Shown in pieces: positions 17,588 to 26,658 of a DNA stretch of 64,000 nt. Each line of letters begins with the position of its first letter. Position 1 is the stretch's first letter. The notes beneath the pieces are model-generated. The model made no database searches. It saw only the letters and a program-made list of their open reading frames with translations, and had not been told where the DNA came from. The position numbers were made by a program, and so were the translations under genes. The DNA comes from PALSA-1353 sp050012375 (lineage in GTDB: Bacteria > Planctomycetota > Phycisphaerae > Tepidisphaerales > Tepidisphaeraceae), in the NCBI GenBank assembly GCA_050012375.1, contig JBEKHH010000003.1:62001-126000 (forward strand), read 5' to 3'.

Positions 17588-19294
17588 TTATTTCGGCCAT
17601 TCCCTGATCACCGCCAGCCCCGAGGGATCGCGCCATAAAACGGGCTCGTTCGTATAGAATTGCTTGCTGCGAATCGCCACGATCATCAAGTCCGGCGCGT
17701 CGGGCGGGATTTTGCCCGATTCGATCAGCGGGATGCGCTCGGATTCGCTCTGGAAATTCATGGCCGGCTCCGATACCGGAAACTGCGTTCCATCCGAGCG
17801 CCGCCAGCACAGGTACGTCGTCCACCGTTCGGGATTATCCACGATGGCGCTCGGCGGCGTGTTGTGCTGAATCCAATCGCAGGCCTCCAGGAACTGCGGC
17901 GGGAGGCCGACAAGTTCGGCGTTGAATTTCCATTGATTCCAATCCACCACCGAAGCGGCGATGACGAGCAGCATCGTGATCCACAGCGGAATCTGAAGCT
18001 TCTGCCGGACGAACCAAACCGCCATGCCGGCGAAAATGGGCAGGAAATAATTCAAATCGCTGAGAAAGCGCGAGGGGGTGAAAAATGTGAATGCTTCCCT
18101 GTGCATCGCGCGAAGCAATAGGGGAAAAAGGTCCTCGCCGGCGATGAACATGACCGCCAAGGCGAGGGAAGGGATCGCCACGACCGGCGGACAGCGAAAC
18201 TTGTGCAAAACACAAAGCAGGATTCCAAGCAGCGAGAAGAAAGTCAGGGCGTATCCAAAACCTCGCGGCAACGCCGAAAGGGGCAACAGGTCCTCACCGG
18301 CGGCAACCATTCCCGTGGCATGAAGACTGCCGAGGCGCATCGCGTAAGGGAAGAGGAAGAAAACATTCAGCAGCATCGCGGCGATGGCCGGGATCGCCAG
18401 CGATTTCCAACTTGCCCCCGCTCGGTCGCGAAATATTTGCCACAAAACCAGCAGCGCCAGGATGGCGCCGCTGACGACCATGACATGGTGATGCACCAAA
18501 ACAGCCGATGCGTACAGGACGGCCATCGCCACCAGGCCCGCTCGTCGCGGGCGGTCGAGCCACAGGCTGAGCATTGCCAGGAACAGCAGCATGGCCAACT
18601 CGTTGGGCAATCCCCCCCAACGGAAATAGTCGATGCTCCCGTACCAGGCCCATAGGCCGTACGCGGCCGCGGAATAAAGAGCGATGGACGGATTGCCCAT
18701 GGCTCGCCGGGCGAAGACGTAAACCTGCGCGGTCGTCAGGATTCCCAGAAACGGAATCAGGTCTTTGAACGTCGTGTGCAGCCCAAGCCCCGAGATTGCC
18801 GCCAACACAACCACGAGCACATGGCTGCCCGTGGGATAGTTGAGCTTCATATCCGCAAACGGCAGCCAGTCGTCGATGGAATGTTGGGCGAGTTGAATCT
18901 TCTTGATCAGGATGAGATGGAAAGTCGGATCGAGCGCTCCGGGCGGCAGTTGTTGCGTCAGCGCCAGGGCAAAACGGCTCAGGGCCACGAGCAGCAGCAC
19001 GACAAGCATCCAGACCTGAGCGGCGGAATCGGCGCCGGCGGCGCGGCGTGAAAGGGACTTGATCCACGCCCCCACCGCCACGACCCCAAGGCAAGCCCAC
19101 AGCGGATAAAACAAGCGCAGATCGATGTGGCTCGCGGCCGACGCGAGATATACCGCCAGCGCCAACCCCAGCGAGCTGCCGTTGGTGCAGCGCTCCAGAA
19201 AATTGTTTCCGAGCGAGAAGCAGCGTGCCAGACAGATTCCCGGAATCAGCACAAACAGGATGCCGGCCAAAAAGCGAATCAGCTCCATCGCCAT
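17588..19294 (-). CDS. Polytopic membrane protein, GT-C-like, paralogue 1
   Basis: About 568 residues with 10 or more membrane helices. The frame is open upstream to 19450 but that part only translates a palindromic repeat; ATG at 19294 aligns the start with the tandem paralogue (FLAGILFVLIPGIC versus FAGGLFLILIPGIW). Shared motifs: DPTFHLIL-KIQ near residue 130, LNYPTGSH, and GSIDYFRWGGLPNE, with acidic/aromatic residues in a loop after TM segments, as in GT-C glycosyltransferases or the DUF6541-like membrane families. A soluble C-terminal part carries WTTYLCWRR. Function not known; a lipid-linked sugar transferase is possible. Downstream of its paralogue and upstream of the Lon-type peptidase. 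Confidence 0.75.
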   Translation of the reverse strand: MAMELIRFLAGILFVLIPGICLARCFSLGNNFLERCTNGSSLGLALAVYLASAASHIDLRLFYPLWACLGVVAVGAWIKSLSRRAAGADSAAQVWMLVVLLLVALSRFALALTQQLPPGALDPTFHLILIKKIQLAQHSIDDWLPFADMKLNYPTGSHVLVVVLAAISGLGLHTTFKDLIPFLGILTTAQVYVFARRAMGNPSIALYSAAAYGLWAWYGSIDYFRWGGLPNELAMLLFLAMLSLWLDRPRRAGLVAMAVLYASAVLVHHHVMVVSGAILALLVLWQIFRDRAGASWKSLAIPAIAAMLLNVFFLFPYAMRLGSLHATGMVAAGEDLLPLSALPRGFGYALTFFSLLGILLCVLHKFRCPPVVAIPSLALAVMFIAGEDLFPLLLRAMHREAFTFFTPSRFLSDLNYFLPIFAGMAVWFVRQKLQIPLWITMLLVIAASVVDWNQWKFNAELVGLPPQFLEACDWIQHNTPPSAIVDNPERWTTYLCWRRSDGTQFPVSEPAMNFQSESERIPLIESGKIPPDAPDLMIVAIRSKQFYTNEPVLWRDPSGLAVIREWPK

Positions 19295-19349
19295 TGGACA
19301 ACAGTCAAAGCGAAGAAGATTCAAAATGCAACCGTGGGCGCGCGTACGC

Positions 19350-19474
19350 GGAAACCAGAAACCCGAAACCCGAATGACGAATAAAGTCCGAAACCAGAAA
19401 TCCGAAACGGTCTTCATTCGGTCATTCTGGTTTCGGATTTGATTCGTCATTCTGGTTTCGGATTTCTGGTTTCC
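19350..19474. repeat. Fold-back repeat, family B (copy 1)
   Basis: Left arm 19350-19400 and right arm 19425-19474 are nearly perfect reverse complements around a 24-base loop. The arms are built from GAAACCAGAAAYCCGAA and GAATGACGAAT units. The element lies between the two membrane-protein genes, overlaps the 3' end of the upstream one and supplies its stop codon. Confidence 0.9.
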
Positions 19475-21179
19475 GCCCCGGCCAGACCTGAACGATCTTG
19501 TAGGCGGAATCGGACCACAGAACGGCCTGGGACGAACGCGTGTCGGCCGGCAGGATTTGAACGATCGTCATGCCCGGCGAATCCGGCGGGACTTCTCCGG
19601 ACATGATCGCGGCCAAATGACGCATTAGACCCGCGTGGTCCGGGGTCGGCTCGGAATCGGGCAGAGGCGCGAATGTGGTTCTTCGCCAGGTGAGATAGGT
19701 CGTCCAGTTGTCGCGGTTCAGGACGACCGTGGATGGGGAAGTGTGGTCGTGAATCCATCGGCTTGCCGCCACGAAGCCGGGAGGCGCAAAGGAATCATGG
19801 GGCTGAATCAGGTCCTTCCATTGCCGAAAATCCGCCAGCGCCGCGCAGCACATGAGTGCCAGGACCCAGGGCGTCTTGATTCGCAGCCGTGCCTGAATGA
19901 GCGCGACGGAAATCGCCGCCAGCAGCGGCAGAAAATAATTCAAATCCGTCAGAAACCGCGAGGGTGTAAAGGCAATGGCCGAGGGCCCTTTCAACGCCTT
20001 CATGAGCAGCGGAATGAAACACTCGGTGACCAAAAACATACCCGCCAGCATGCCGGCCGCCCAAAAAACGACAGGATGAAACCGAGGCCCGCGACCCTTC
20101 GCCCAGAGCACCATGCCGATAATGGCCAAGGGGCCGTTGACCAAGCCAATGCCCGAGGCAATTTGCAGAATTCCCATTCGCGGCTCGCTGTTGGAAAGAA
20201 CAATCGTGGAATTCAGCGTGGTGATCTTCAAGGCATAGGGGATCAGGAAAAATGCGTCGAGCAGCGCCGCGATCGCCATGGCCCGGATAAGAATTCCCCG
20301 CGAAGAAGCGGCGTTGAATTGGGACATGGGTACGACAGCGAACACCGCGAGAAGGATCCCGCTGACCAGCATGCAATGATGATGGACGAGAATCAGCGCG
20401 GCAAAAATGACCCCCATGGTCGGCACTCGGATCGAGGCGCGGATGTCATCCAGCCAGAGCGTCAACATCGCAATGAAAAAGAGCATGCCCATTTCGTTGG
20501 GCAATCCACCCCAGCGGAAGTAATCGTTGCTGCCGAACCATGCCCACAGTCCGTACGCCCCGGCGGACCAAAGGGCGACGGATTCGTCACCGGCTGCCCG
20601 GCGGGCAAAGAGATAAATCTGCGCCGTCGATAAAACACCCAGCAGCGGGATCAAATCTTTGAAGACGGCATGCAGCGGCAACGCGGTGATGGCCGACACA
20701 ACGACCAACAGCGTGTGACTGCCGGTCGGATAGTTCAATGCGACGGAGTCGAACGGCCGCCAGTCATGAATCGCGTGCTGCGTCTGCTGGATTTTTCCGG
20801 CCAGAATCAGGTGGAACGTCGGATCGAACGGACCTTCGGGCAGCGGCTGGGGTAACGCGTTGCCAAAACGCACCGCGGCGACAAGAACAAGGATGACAAC
20901 GATCCATTTGCTTTTCAGGCCCTGGCGGTATTTCGCGGGCGAAAACCACCGCGCCGCCAGACAAGCCAGCGCCGCCGCCGTCCAGATTGCGTAGAACCAT
21001 CGAAGATTAAAATAACTGATGGCCGAAGCGAGATAGGTTGCCAGGGCCAGCCCAAGGCAACTGCCGTAGGTCCAGCGTTCGATGCGATCCCTGCCGAGGG
21101 AAAGGGCGCCTGCCAGCCAGATTCCAGGGATGAGGATGAGGAACAATCCACCGGCGAAGCAGAGGAATTCGACCAGCAT
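19422..21179 (-). CDS. Polytopic membrane protein, GT-C-like, paralogue 2
   Basis: 585 residues, 10 or more predicted helices, paralogous along its length to the next gene (DPTFHLILAGKIQ, LNYPTGSHTLLVVV, GSNDYFRWGGLPNE, VLVHHH-type loop LILVHHHCM). ATG starts one base after the stop of the prepilin-like gene, so translation is coupled. The native C-terminus appears to be YKIVQVWPG, matching LAVIREWPK of the paralogue; the last 16 or so residues (RKPEIRNQNDESNPKPE) are read from the inserted family B repeat, which replaced the original stop. Activity unknown; a membrane glycosyltransferase is the best guess. Confidence 0.78.
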   Translation of the reverse strand: MLVEFLCFAGGLFLILIPGIWLAGALSLGRDRIERWTYGSCLGLALATYLASAISYFNLRWFYAIWTAAALACLAARWFSPAKYRQGLKSKWIVVILVLVAAVRFGNALPQPLPEGPFDPTFHLILAGKIQQTQHAIHDWRPFDSVALNYPTGSHTLLVVVSAITALPLHAVFKDLIPLLGVLSTAQIYLFARRAAGDESVALWSAGAYGLWAWFGSNDYFRWGGLPNEMGMLFFIAMLTLWLDDIRASIRVPTMGVIFAALILVHHHCMLVSGILLAVFAVVPMSQFNAASSRGILIRAMAIAALLDAFFLIPYALKITTLNSTIVLSNSEPRMGILQIASGIGLVNGPLAIIGMVLWAKGRGPRFHPVVFWAAGMLAGMFLVTECFIPLLMKALKGPSAIAFTPSRFLTDLNYFLPLLAAISVALIQARLRIKTPWVLALMCCAALADFRQWKDLIQPHDSFAPPGFVAASRWIHDHTSPSTVVLNRDNWTTYLTWRRTTFAPLPDSEPTPDHAGLMRHLAAIMSGEVPPDSPGMTIVQILPADTRSSQAVLWSDSAYKIVQVWPGRKPEIRNQNDESNPKPE

Positions 21180-21180
21180 T

Positions 21181-21921
21181 TCAATAGGGCTGGGTGGTGG
21201 TAAGCGTCGCCCCGGTGTTAAAGCTCCAGGCGTCCAAACTCGTTATGATTTCGGTGTCAACGTGCATGTCAACCATGAGGTAATTCGATCCGACCGAAGT
21301 TCCATGGCGGAAGCCATCGACCGCCTTCAGGAAATCATTCTGGTCTACGTTGTCCACTTCCATGTAGTAGTCGCCCTGAACGGACTGTTTTTCGCCCATC
21401 AGGATTGCGTTGGACGGAGACAGGTGATTGGGCAACGTTTTGCCGTACTTTTCGTTGAAGTACGCCATGTACTCGTTCACAATGTAGGTGTGCTGGGCAT
21501 TGGGTTGTGGATCGACGTCGGTGGGACAGGTCATGATGGGCGGGTTCCAGACGCCTAGCACAGGGACCGTCCAGACATTGTAAACATAGGAATTCCACTT
21601 GTCGGGATACGCCAACACCAGCGAGCCGAGCGGGCCAGTGCCCAACAAGCTGCCGTCATCGGGATGGCCGAGGTAAACGGTGCTATTGCTCCACCCCAAG
21701 CCGTTTGGGAACAGCCAACCGTCATTTTGATCGGCATACAGCAGCATCGCCAAGCCGACCTGGCGCATGTTGCTCATGCACTGCACGGTCATGGACTGCT
21801 GGCGAGCGCGTGTGAGGGCGGGCAACAAAATCGCGATCAGCACCGCGATGATCCCGATGACCACCAAAAGCTCCACCAGCGTAAACGCGCCCTTGCGTGT
21901 GGGTTGCGATGGCCTGCTCAT
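21181..21921 (-). CDS. Type II secretion/prepilin-like protein (H-X9-DG type)
   Basis: 246 residues. The N-terminus carries a class III prepilin signal, KGAFTLVELLVVIGIIAVLI, with Glu at the usual fifth position after the processing site, followed by ALTRARQQ-type helix. The C-terminal end holds FRHGTSVGSNYLMVDMHV, a variant of the H-X9-DG box found in the large planctomycete and verrucomicrobial prepilin-like families (here DMH instead of DGH). Such proteins are cleaved by PilD and assembled by T2SS/T4P machineries; none is encoded here. SD GAGGGAG precedes ATG. It lies between the epimerase gene (35 bases) and the two membrane proteins (1 base), suggesting a shared surface-related operon. 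Confidence 0.88.
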   Translation of the reverse strand: MSRPSQPTRKGAFTLVELLVVIGIIAVLIAILLPALTRARQQSMTVQCMSNMRQVGLAMLLYADQNDGWLFPNGLGWSNSTVYLGHPDDGSLLGTGPLGSLVLAYPDKWNSYVYNVWTVPVLGVWNPPIMTCPTDVDPQPNAQHTYIVNEYMAYFNEKYGKTLPNHLSPSNAILMGEKQSVQGDYYMEVDNVDQNDFLKAVDGFRHGTSVGSNYLMVDMHVDTEIITSLDAWSFNTGATLTTTQPY

Positions 21922-21955
21922 GTTGGGGCTCCCTCGTTGAACGAACCGGCGAATT

Positions 21956-22846
21956 CTACCCTATTTGACGGAATCCGCGAGCCCGTGCTTCATTAATATG
22001 TCCGACAAAGCTCCATTTGGGACTCCAAGACAACAAATTTTGGGCTTTTTCAATCACCAGCGGGCTTTTGTAGTCCGGCCAAGCCGCCGGCAACGCAGGA
22101 AAGTGGGGATGATGCCGGGCCAAACGCTGCCGAAGGGGCATGCAGGACAAGATATCGGCAGCCGAAAGATTGTAGATTTCGCAGCCGGGCCGGCTCGATT
22201 CGGCGGCGGCGGCAAACCCGCTGGCCAGGTCCGTCGCATGAATGAACGTCTCAAATCCATCGTGAAACGGCTTGTCGATGCGCTCGAAGCCCCGCAATTC
22301 CGTGTCGTTGAAATCCCTGGTCATCACCCAGGGAAAACGCAGAATTGAAATCGACACTCCGTCCTGCCGGCTTATGTATTTCGCGAACATTTCGTTGGCG
22401 ACCTTCGAGACGGCGTAGGCGTTCATGGGCTGAAGGGGATGGGATTCGTCAATCGGAAAACGGACCGGCCCAATGCTGTTTTCGCCCCAGCAGCCGTAGA
22501 CCTGGCAACTGCTGGAATAGACCGCGTGTCGCATACCAAGATCGGCCGCGGCCTGAAGAACAACCGATGCCGAGCGCGTGTTGTTCCAGTAAACCTCGTC
22601 CAACGGCACGCCGGAGTGGACGTTGGGAACCTCGGCGAGGTGGCAGACGACCTCACAATCCCCCAGCACGCCGAGGAGGGACTCGCGCTGGCGGACATCG
22701 CAATCGACGAATCGGGCGCGATCGTCGTCGCCGGGGCGGCGATCAAGGTTCAGGACCTGGTGCCCACGGTCCAGAAGGTGACGGACGACGAATCGTCCAA
22801 CCCCCCCACTGCCGCCGGTCACCGCGATGCGAAGAGTTTCAGCCAT
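21956..22846 (-). CDS. NAD-dependent epimerase/dehydratase (extended SDR)
   Basis: 296 residues from ATG at 22846; the frame is open to 23086 but the extra part only translates a palindromic repeat, and MAETLRIAVTGGSGGVG is a normal SDR start. Seen: the Rossmann TGGSGGVG, the acidic end of strand 2 (LNLDRRPGD), catalytic Ser in YSSSCQVYG and YAVSK (Tyr-x-x-x-Lys), and the HATDLASGF motif typical of nucleotide-sugar epimerases. Likely acts on a nucleotide sugar in the cytoplasm. It is the first gene of the run leading through the prepilin and the membrane proteins, which fits surface polysaccharide work. Exact substrate unknown. Confidence 0.85.
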   Translation of the reverse strand: MAETLRIAVTGGSGGVGRFVVRHLLDRGHQVLNLDRRPGDDDRARFVDCDVRQRESLLGVLGDCEVVCHLAEVPNVHSGVPLDEVYWNNTRSASVVLQAAADLGMRHAVYSSSCQVYGCWGENSIGPVRFPIDESHPLQPMNAYAVSKVANEMFAKYISRQDGVSISILRFPWVMTRDFNDTELRGFERIDKPFHDGFETFIHATDLASGFAAAAESSRPGCEIYNLSAADILSCMPLRQRLARHHPHFPALPAAWPDYKSPLVIEKAQNLLSWSPKWSFVGHINEARARGFRQIG

Positions 22847-22905
22847 GAGCGCGATGAAAGATAACTCCAATTGGACAGAAATGCGCGGTGTCAATTGCCG
22901 AATGC

Positions 22906-22923
22906 TCCCGGCGCGCCGGGACC
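22906..22923. repeat. GC palindrome shared with 52341-52357
   Basis: CCCGGCGCGCCGGGACC at 22907-22923, extended here to the perfect 16-base palindrome TCCCGGCGCGCCGGGA. The same 17 bases recur at 52341-52357, again inside a fold-back repeat. Confidence 0.85.
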
Positions 22924-22941
22924 AAATGCCCAATGGGGGGG

Positions 22942-23053
22942 AATGCCGAATGCCGATTGCCAAATGCCAAATGAAAGGCGAGAAACTGACCGTGCATTCA
23001 CATTCGGCATTTGGAATTCGGCATTCGGCATTTCCTCCGACATTCGGCATTTG
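22942..23053. repeat. Fold-back repeat, family A (copy 1) in a divergent intergenic region
   Basis: Left arm 22942-22973 and right arm 23001-23032 are 32-base reverse complements with a few mismatches, made of AATGCCGA and TTGCCAAATGCC units; a further CATTCGGCATTTGC unit follows at 23040-23053. It fills most of the 234-base gap between the divergent epimerase and TMTC-like genes. Confidence 0.9.
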
Positions 23054-23080
23054 CTTTGCCGGCCGGTACGATTGCCTGAC

Positions 23081-24685
23081 GTGCATCCATCAGGTTCCAC
23101 TGACGACTGCCGCGGCTGGAGGCATTGGGGACCGGCGGCATTCAGCGCGGCGCTGGCGCTGGCGCTCTACGCCGTCACGCTGGGCGGCACCTATATCTAC
23201 GACGACTCATATCTCATCGGCCTCGACGATCGCGTACAACATCCAAAGCTGTGGGGCCAATTCTGGACCCGTGATTATTTCGGTGAATCTCCTAACGAGG
23301 GGGTCGACAAGCTCTATCGCCCGCTGGTCTCGCAGAGCTACGGATTGCAATGGTGGCTGCACGGCAACCGGCCGTGGGCGTTCCACCTGGTGAATCTGCT
23401 GCTGCACGCCGGGGCATGCGCCCTCGTCGCGGAATTCGCCCGAAGATTGGCGGATTGGCGCGTCGGGCTGATCGCGGGATTGCTGTTTGCCGCGCACCCC
23501 GTGCATGCCGAAGCCGTCGCGGAAGTCGTCGGACGCGCCGAACTCGCGTGCGCCATCGGTGTTGTGGGTGCGATGGTCCTTTTCCTCCATCGCCCAATGA
23601 CCCGCTGGCGGGCGTTGTCCATCTTCGCTCTCTGCCTCGTCGCGGTTTTGAGCAAGGAGCAGGGAATGCTCTTGCCCGCCCTGCTCGGGATCCTCGTACC
23701 GGTGCGGCAGGCGATGTTCGCCAAGAAAACTGAACTCACGCCGAAGCAGACCCACGCCGAGCGGCAGGCCGTGCTCCTGATGTTTGCCCTGGTCATCTGG
23801 AGCGTGATTGGGCTGATCCTGCTTCGGGAGGAAGTCCTCCACCTGAAATTTGAATGGGACCGCGGATTTCTCGACATCGCCAAGCAGCCGATGATCCTGT
23901 CGCCGCTCCTCGACCGCCGGCTGATTCCGCTGGCGCTGCTCGGAAGATATTTCCAGTTGCTGGTGATGCCGCTGAAGCTGTCGATCGACTACGGACTGAG
24001 CGTGATCGGTCCGACGATCGGCCGGGACGATCCATATCTTTGGCTCGGCGCCGCGGTGCTGGTGGGCTGGACGGCGTGCCTGTGCGTGAGCGTGGCGCGG
24101 CGGAAGTGGACGGCCGCGTTTTGCCTCGTGGCGCTCGCGCTGACGTATTCCATGGCTTCCAATGTCGTCATTATCGGCACGATCTTCGGCGAGCGGCTCA
24201 TGTATTTGCCGTCGGTCTTTTTTGTCATCCTGGTCGCGATGGCCCTGGCCAGGTTGCGGCCAACCGCTTGGGGAATCCTGCTAGCCATGCTGCTGGTGCT
24301 GGCATCGCTCAGGACGTGGACGTACGTTCGCCGCTGGAACGATCGCGATGCGTTCTATGAATACGCTCTGAAGGAGCAGCCGAAATCGTTGGAGATTCAT
24401 CTTCTGGTCGCGTTCGCGGATTATGAGGAGGGCCGATTGCCCGAGGCCCGGCGAGTCATGGATGATGCCATCTCTATTTATCCGAATTACTGGGAACTGT
24501 GGAAGATGAACGGTCTGATCGACATGAAGGCGGGCGACTGGGACAAGGCCGTGGCCGATTGGAAACGGGCATTCGACCTGCACCACGCGGAGAATCTGAG
24601 CGATCAGTTGGCAAAGGCGATGCAGATGAGGGAAAAGCACCGTGCGACGACGCGGCAATCTTCTTCAATCCCGCGGGTTCCATAA
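23081..24685 (+). CDS. TMTC-like polytopic membrane protein with C-terminal TPRs
   Basis: About 534 residues. The frame opens at 22871, but that part is read from the family A repeat; no ATG lies between, so GTG at 23081 (or TTG at 23072) is the likely start, just before the first membrane helix AAFSAALALALYAVTLGG. Motifs of the TMTC/DUF1736 membrane O-mannosyltransferase-like family: IYDDSYLI, LYRPLVSQSYGLQWW, HLVNLLLHA, FAAHPVHAEAVAEVVGRAE and LSKEQG. About ten helices are followed by two to three TPRs (LVAFADYEEGRLPEARRVMD). Animal TMTCs mannosylate proteins from lipid-linked mannose; bacterial homologues are uncharacterised. A family C repeat begins 14 bases after the stop. Confidence 0.8.
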   Translation: MHPSGSTDDCRGWRHWGPAAFSAALALALYAVTLGGTYIYDDSYLIGLDDRVQHPKLWGQFWTRDYFGESPNEGVDKLYRPLVSQSYGLQWWLHGNRPWAFHLVNLLLHAGACALVAEFARRLADWRVGLIAGLLFAAHPVHAEAVAEVVGRAELACAIGVVGAMVLFLHRPMTRWRALSIFALCLVAVLSKEQGMLLPALLGILVPVRQAMFAKKTELTPKQTHAERQAVLLMFALVIWSVIGLILLREEVLHLKFEWDRGFLDIAKQPMILSPLLDRRLIPLALLGRYFQLLVMPLKLSIDYGLSVIGPTIGRDDPYLWLGAAVLVGWTACLCVSVARRKWTAAFCLVALALTYSMASNVVIIGTIFGERLMYLPSVFFVILVAMALARLRPTAWGILLAMLLVLASLRTWTYVRRWNDRDAFYEYALKEQPKSLEIHLLVAFADYEEGRLPEARRVMDDAISIYPNYWELWKMNGLIDMKAGDWDKAVADWKRAFDLHHAENLSDQLAKAMQMREKHRATTRQSSSIPRVP

Positions 24686-24698
24686 GCTCAAAGTCTTA

Positions 24699-24808
24699 TT
24701 TAACCGCGGAGTGCGCTGAGCACGCGGAGACAGACGCGGAGATGAAACACATAAAAAACGAATTTTTCTCAGTTCTTCTCAGCGATCTCCGCGTACTCCG
24801 CGATTAAA
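24699..24808. repeat. Fold-back repeat, family C (copy 1)
   Basis: TTTAACCGCGGAG on the left and CTCCGCGATTAAA on the right bracket about 110 bases made of ACGCGGAGA/GCTGAG units. Its sequence, read on this strand, matches the reverse complement of the element at 55608-55704 along nearly its whole length. Confidence 0.9.
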
Positions 24809-24833
24809 GTTTGGATCGAAAACGGCGCGGGCG

Positions 24834-25742
24834 TCATTTTTCGCGGCTGATCCAGCCGGAGCGGCGGTGGACTCTCACGTCGGCGGGGAACTGTTGTTTT
24901 GCCGGCGTGGCGGCGTCGGCGGCGAGGTCGCGGAGGCGGTCGAGCATCGCCGGGGTCAGCTTGGCCGGCGGGACGCCTTGCGACGTGAGCCAGCGGCGGG
25001 CGGATTCGCGGGCGAGCACTCGCGGGGATTCCGCCAGGGCAATCGCGGGAAATCTCTCATTCAGCGTCGGGGCGGCTTTGCCAATCCATTTCGAATACTC
25101 CGCGCAGGCCCGGCCGACGGCCAGCAATGGCTCGTGCAGATCGGGGCGGGATTCGAGAAATCTGCGGATGCGGTTGCGCGCATAATGCTCGGATTGATTG
25201 CTCGCGTCCTCACGCCAATTCTGCCCTCGGGCGGCGAGGAAACTGCGCAGGTCCGCTCGTCGGATATGCAGCAGCGGGCGGAGGAGGGTTAGTTCGCCGA
25301 GCCGGCGGCGGGCGGACATGCCGGACAGGCCGGCCGGGCCGGAGTTGCGCAGCAGGCGGAGGAAGATCGTCTCGGCCTGGTCGTCGGCTTGGTGGCCAAG
25401 GATAACGCCGAGGAGGTTTTCGCTCGCGACCGTGCGGCGGAAGAGTTCGATGCGAAGGGCGCGGAAGCGGGCGGAGAGATTTTTCGGGAGTGATTGCATC
25501 TGCGGCTCGATCTGGTCTCGGCGGGCGATCGTGACCGGGAGATCGAGTTGCTTGGCCAGGTCGCCGACGAATCGGGCGTCGCCAGCGCTTGCCTGGCCGC
25601 GGGTTTGATGGTCGAGATGGACGATATGGAGAAACAGATTGGGGCGGCAGTGGAGGAGAAGGAACAGCGCGACGCTGTCCGCGCCGCCGCTGACGGCGAC
25701 GGCCCAGCGGCCGGGGGGGACTTGGGCGGCCTCGGGGATCAC
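24834..25742 (-). CDS. tilS: tRNA(Ile)-lysidine synthase TilS
   Basis: 302 residues, GTG start. TilS ligates lysine to C34 of the CAU-anticodon tRNA-Ile so that it reads AUA. Seen: the PP-loop SGGADS (residues 18-23), the motif HLDHQTRG, GHQADDQAETIFLRLLR and RPLL, in the expected order. It is shorter than the E. coli enzyme (about 430 residues) and lacks the C-terminal TilS domain, like the short thermophile form. The region just upstream holds a terminator of the PEP-CTERM gene, so tilS probably has its own promoter or is read through. Confidence 0.92.
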   Translation of the reverse strand: MIPEAAQVPPGRWAVAVSGGADSVALFLLLHCRPNLFLHIVHLDHQTRGQASAGDARFVGDLAKQLDLPVTIARRDQIEPQMQSLPKNLSARFRALRIELFRRTVASENLLGVILGHQADDQAETIFLRLLRNSGPAGLSGMSARRRLGELTLLRPLLHIRRADLRSFLAARGQNWREDASNQSEHYARNRIRRFLESRPDLHEPLLAVGRACAEYSKWIGKAAPTLNERFPAIALAESPRVLARESARRWLTSQGVPPAKLTPAMLDRLRDLAADAATPAKQQFPADVRVHRRSGWISREK

Positions 25743-25761
25743 GCGGCTATTTTACATGGAA

Positions 25762-25788
25762 AAAGCCCACGGCGACGCCGCGGGCTTT
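25762..25788 (-). terminator. Intrinsic terminator after the PEP-CTERM gene
   Basis: AAAGCCC (25762-25768) pairs with GGGCTTT (25782-25788), extended inward by CGG/CCG past one A-C mismatch. On the minus strand the hairpin is followed by GGGCTTTTTCC, a T run, 34 bases beyond the stop at 25822. Confidence 0.75.
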
Positions 25789-25821
25789 AGAAAGCCGCTT
25801 TCGATTTCCGGGCAAATGGAT

Positions 25822-26658
25822 TCAGTTGCCGCGACGGCGACGGAGCAGACCCAAGCCGGCGAGGCCGAGCAGCGACGCGCTGGCGGGCTCGGGGACTGCG
25901 GTGCCGGAGATGGTGATGTTGTTGAAGCTCCAATTGCCGGAGCTGTTGTTGTAATCGCCGCCGGCGGCGGAGGCGTAGTTGCCGTCACCGTTGGTCGATG
26001 AATAGTTCGAGTCCGTCGCGACAGGTTTCACCGACACCAATTGAACCGCGAAATCAGAGCCGCCAACACCAGGAATACTCACCGAGATATTCGGCGTCGT
26101 TGCACCGTAGAAGTTATTGGCCGGCGAAAAAACATAGTCAGAGCCAACATCGACCCAGGTAGGACTCGCGTTGCTGGCATCCAACGTGTACTGAATCTGC
26201 ATATTCGCAACGCCTTGAGTTGTGTCGTACCAATCGAACGAGAGGTTGAGATTGGTATATCCGGCCGTGCTCTCCACGAACTCCGCGCCTTGCGTGTAGT
26301 TCGGAGCGGAGTTGTTCCAACCGTTGGCCAGGCCAGCGCCCGCGTTCTTCTTGTTGCTGTTTCCGCGGATCCGCCAGGCGTATTCATTGGACGGCGGCGT
26401 TCCCGAGGTATTGGGCTGCGTAACATCGTCATTGGTGACTGAACCGGGACCCTCGCCACCGGCGTAGGAATAGTTATTCGTCATGCCCAGCGAAACAGCC
26501 GTGCCGCTACCGGTCGTAGGAGCCGGGCTATTGTCTGGCGCCCCAACCGTCGCGTTAAAAGCCCATTGCGTGATAATGTCCGCCGATGCCGCATGCACGC
26601 CAACAACGCTGAAAGCGGCGGCGGCAAGCACGCCAATTGCCTTACTGGACCTCATCAT
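25822..26658 (-). CDS. PEP-CTERM sorted exported protein
   Basis: 278 residues from ATG at 26658, chosen because GGGAGG precedes it by 8 bases and it gives a clean signal peptide (IGVLAAAAFSVVGVHAASA). The C-terminus VPEPASASLLGLAGLGLLRRRRGN (in parts: VPEPAS, hydrophobic helix, RRRR) is a PEP-CTERM sorting tail, normally cut by an exosortase and linked to EPS-associated surface display. The middle is Asn/Ser/Gly/Tyr-rich with a likely beta-sandwich. No exosortase is in the window. Convergence of a structured leader (26682-26744) and a strong terminator suggests a monocistronic, regulated gene. Function beyond surface display unknown. Confidence 0.88.
   Translation of the reverse strand: MMRSSKAIGVLAAAAFSVVGVHAASADIITQWAFNATVGAPDNSPAPTTGSGTAVSLGMTNNYSYAGGEGPGSVTNDDVTQPNTSGTPPSNEYAWRIRGNSNKKNAGAGLANGWNNSAPNYTQGAEFVESTAGYTNLNLSFDWYDTTQGVANMQIQYTLDASNASPTWVDVGSDYVFSPANNFYGATTPNISVSIPGVGGSDFAVQLVSVKPVATDSNYSSTNGDGNYASAAGGDYNNSSGNWSFNNITISGTAVPEPASASLLGLAGLGLLRRRRGN

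Noticed and set aside
22871..23080. N-terminal extension of the TMTC-like protein
   Set aside because: These codons are read entirely from a palindromic repeat and precede the natural first membrane helix; a GTG or TTG start near 23072-23081 is more likely.
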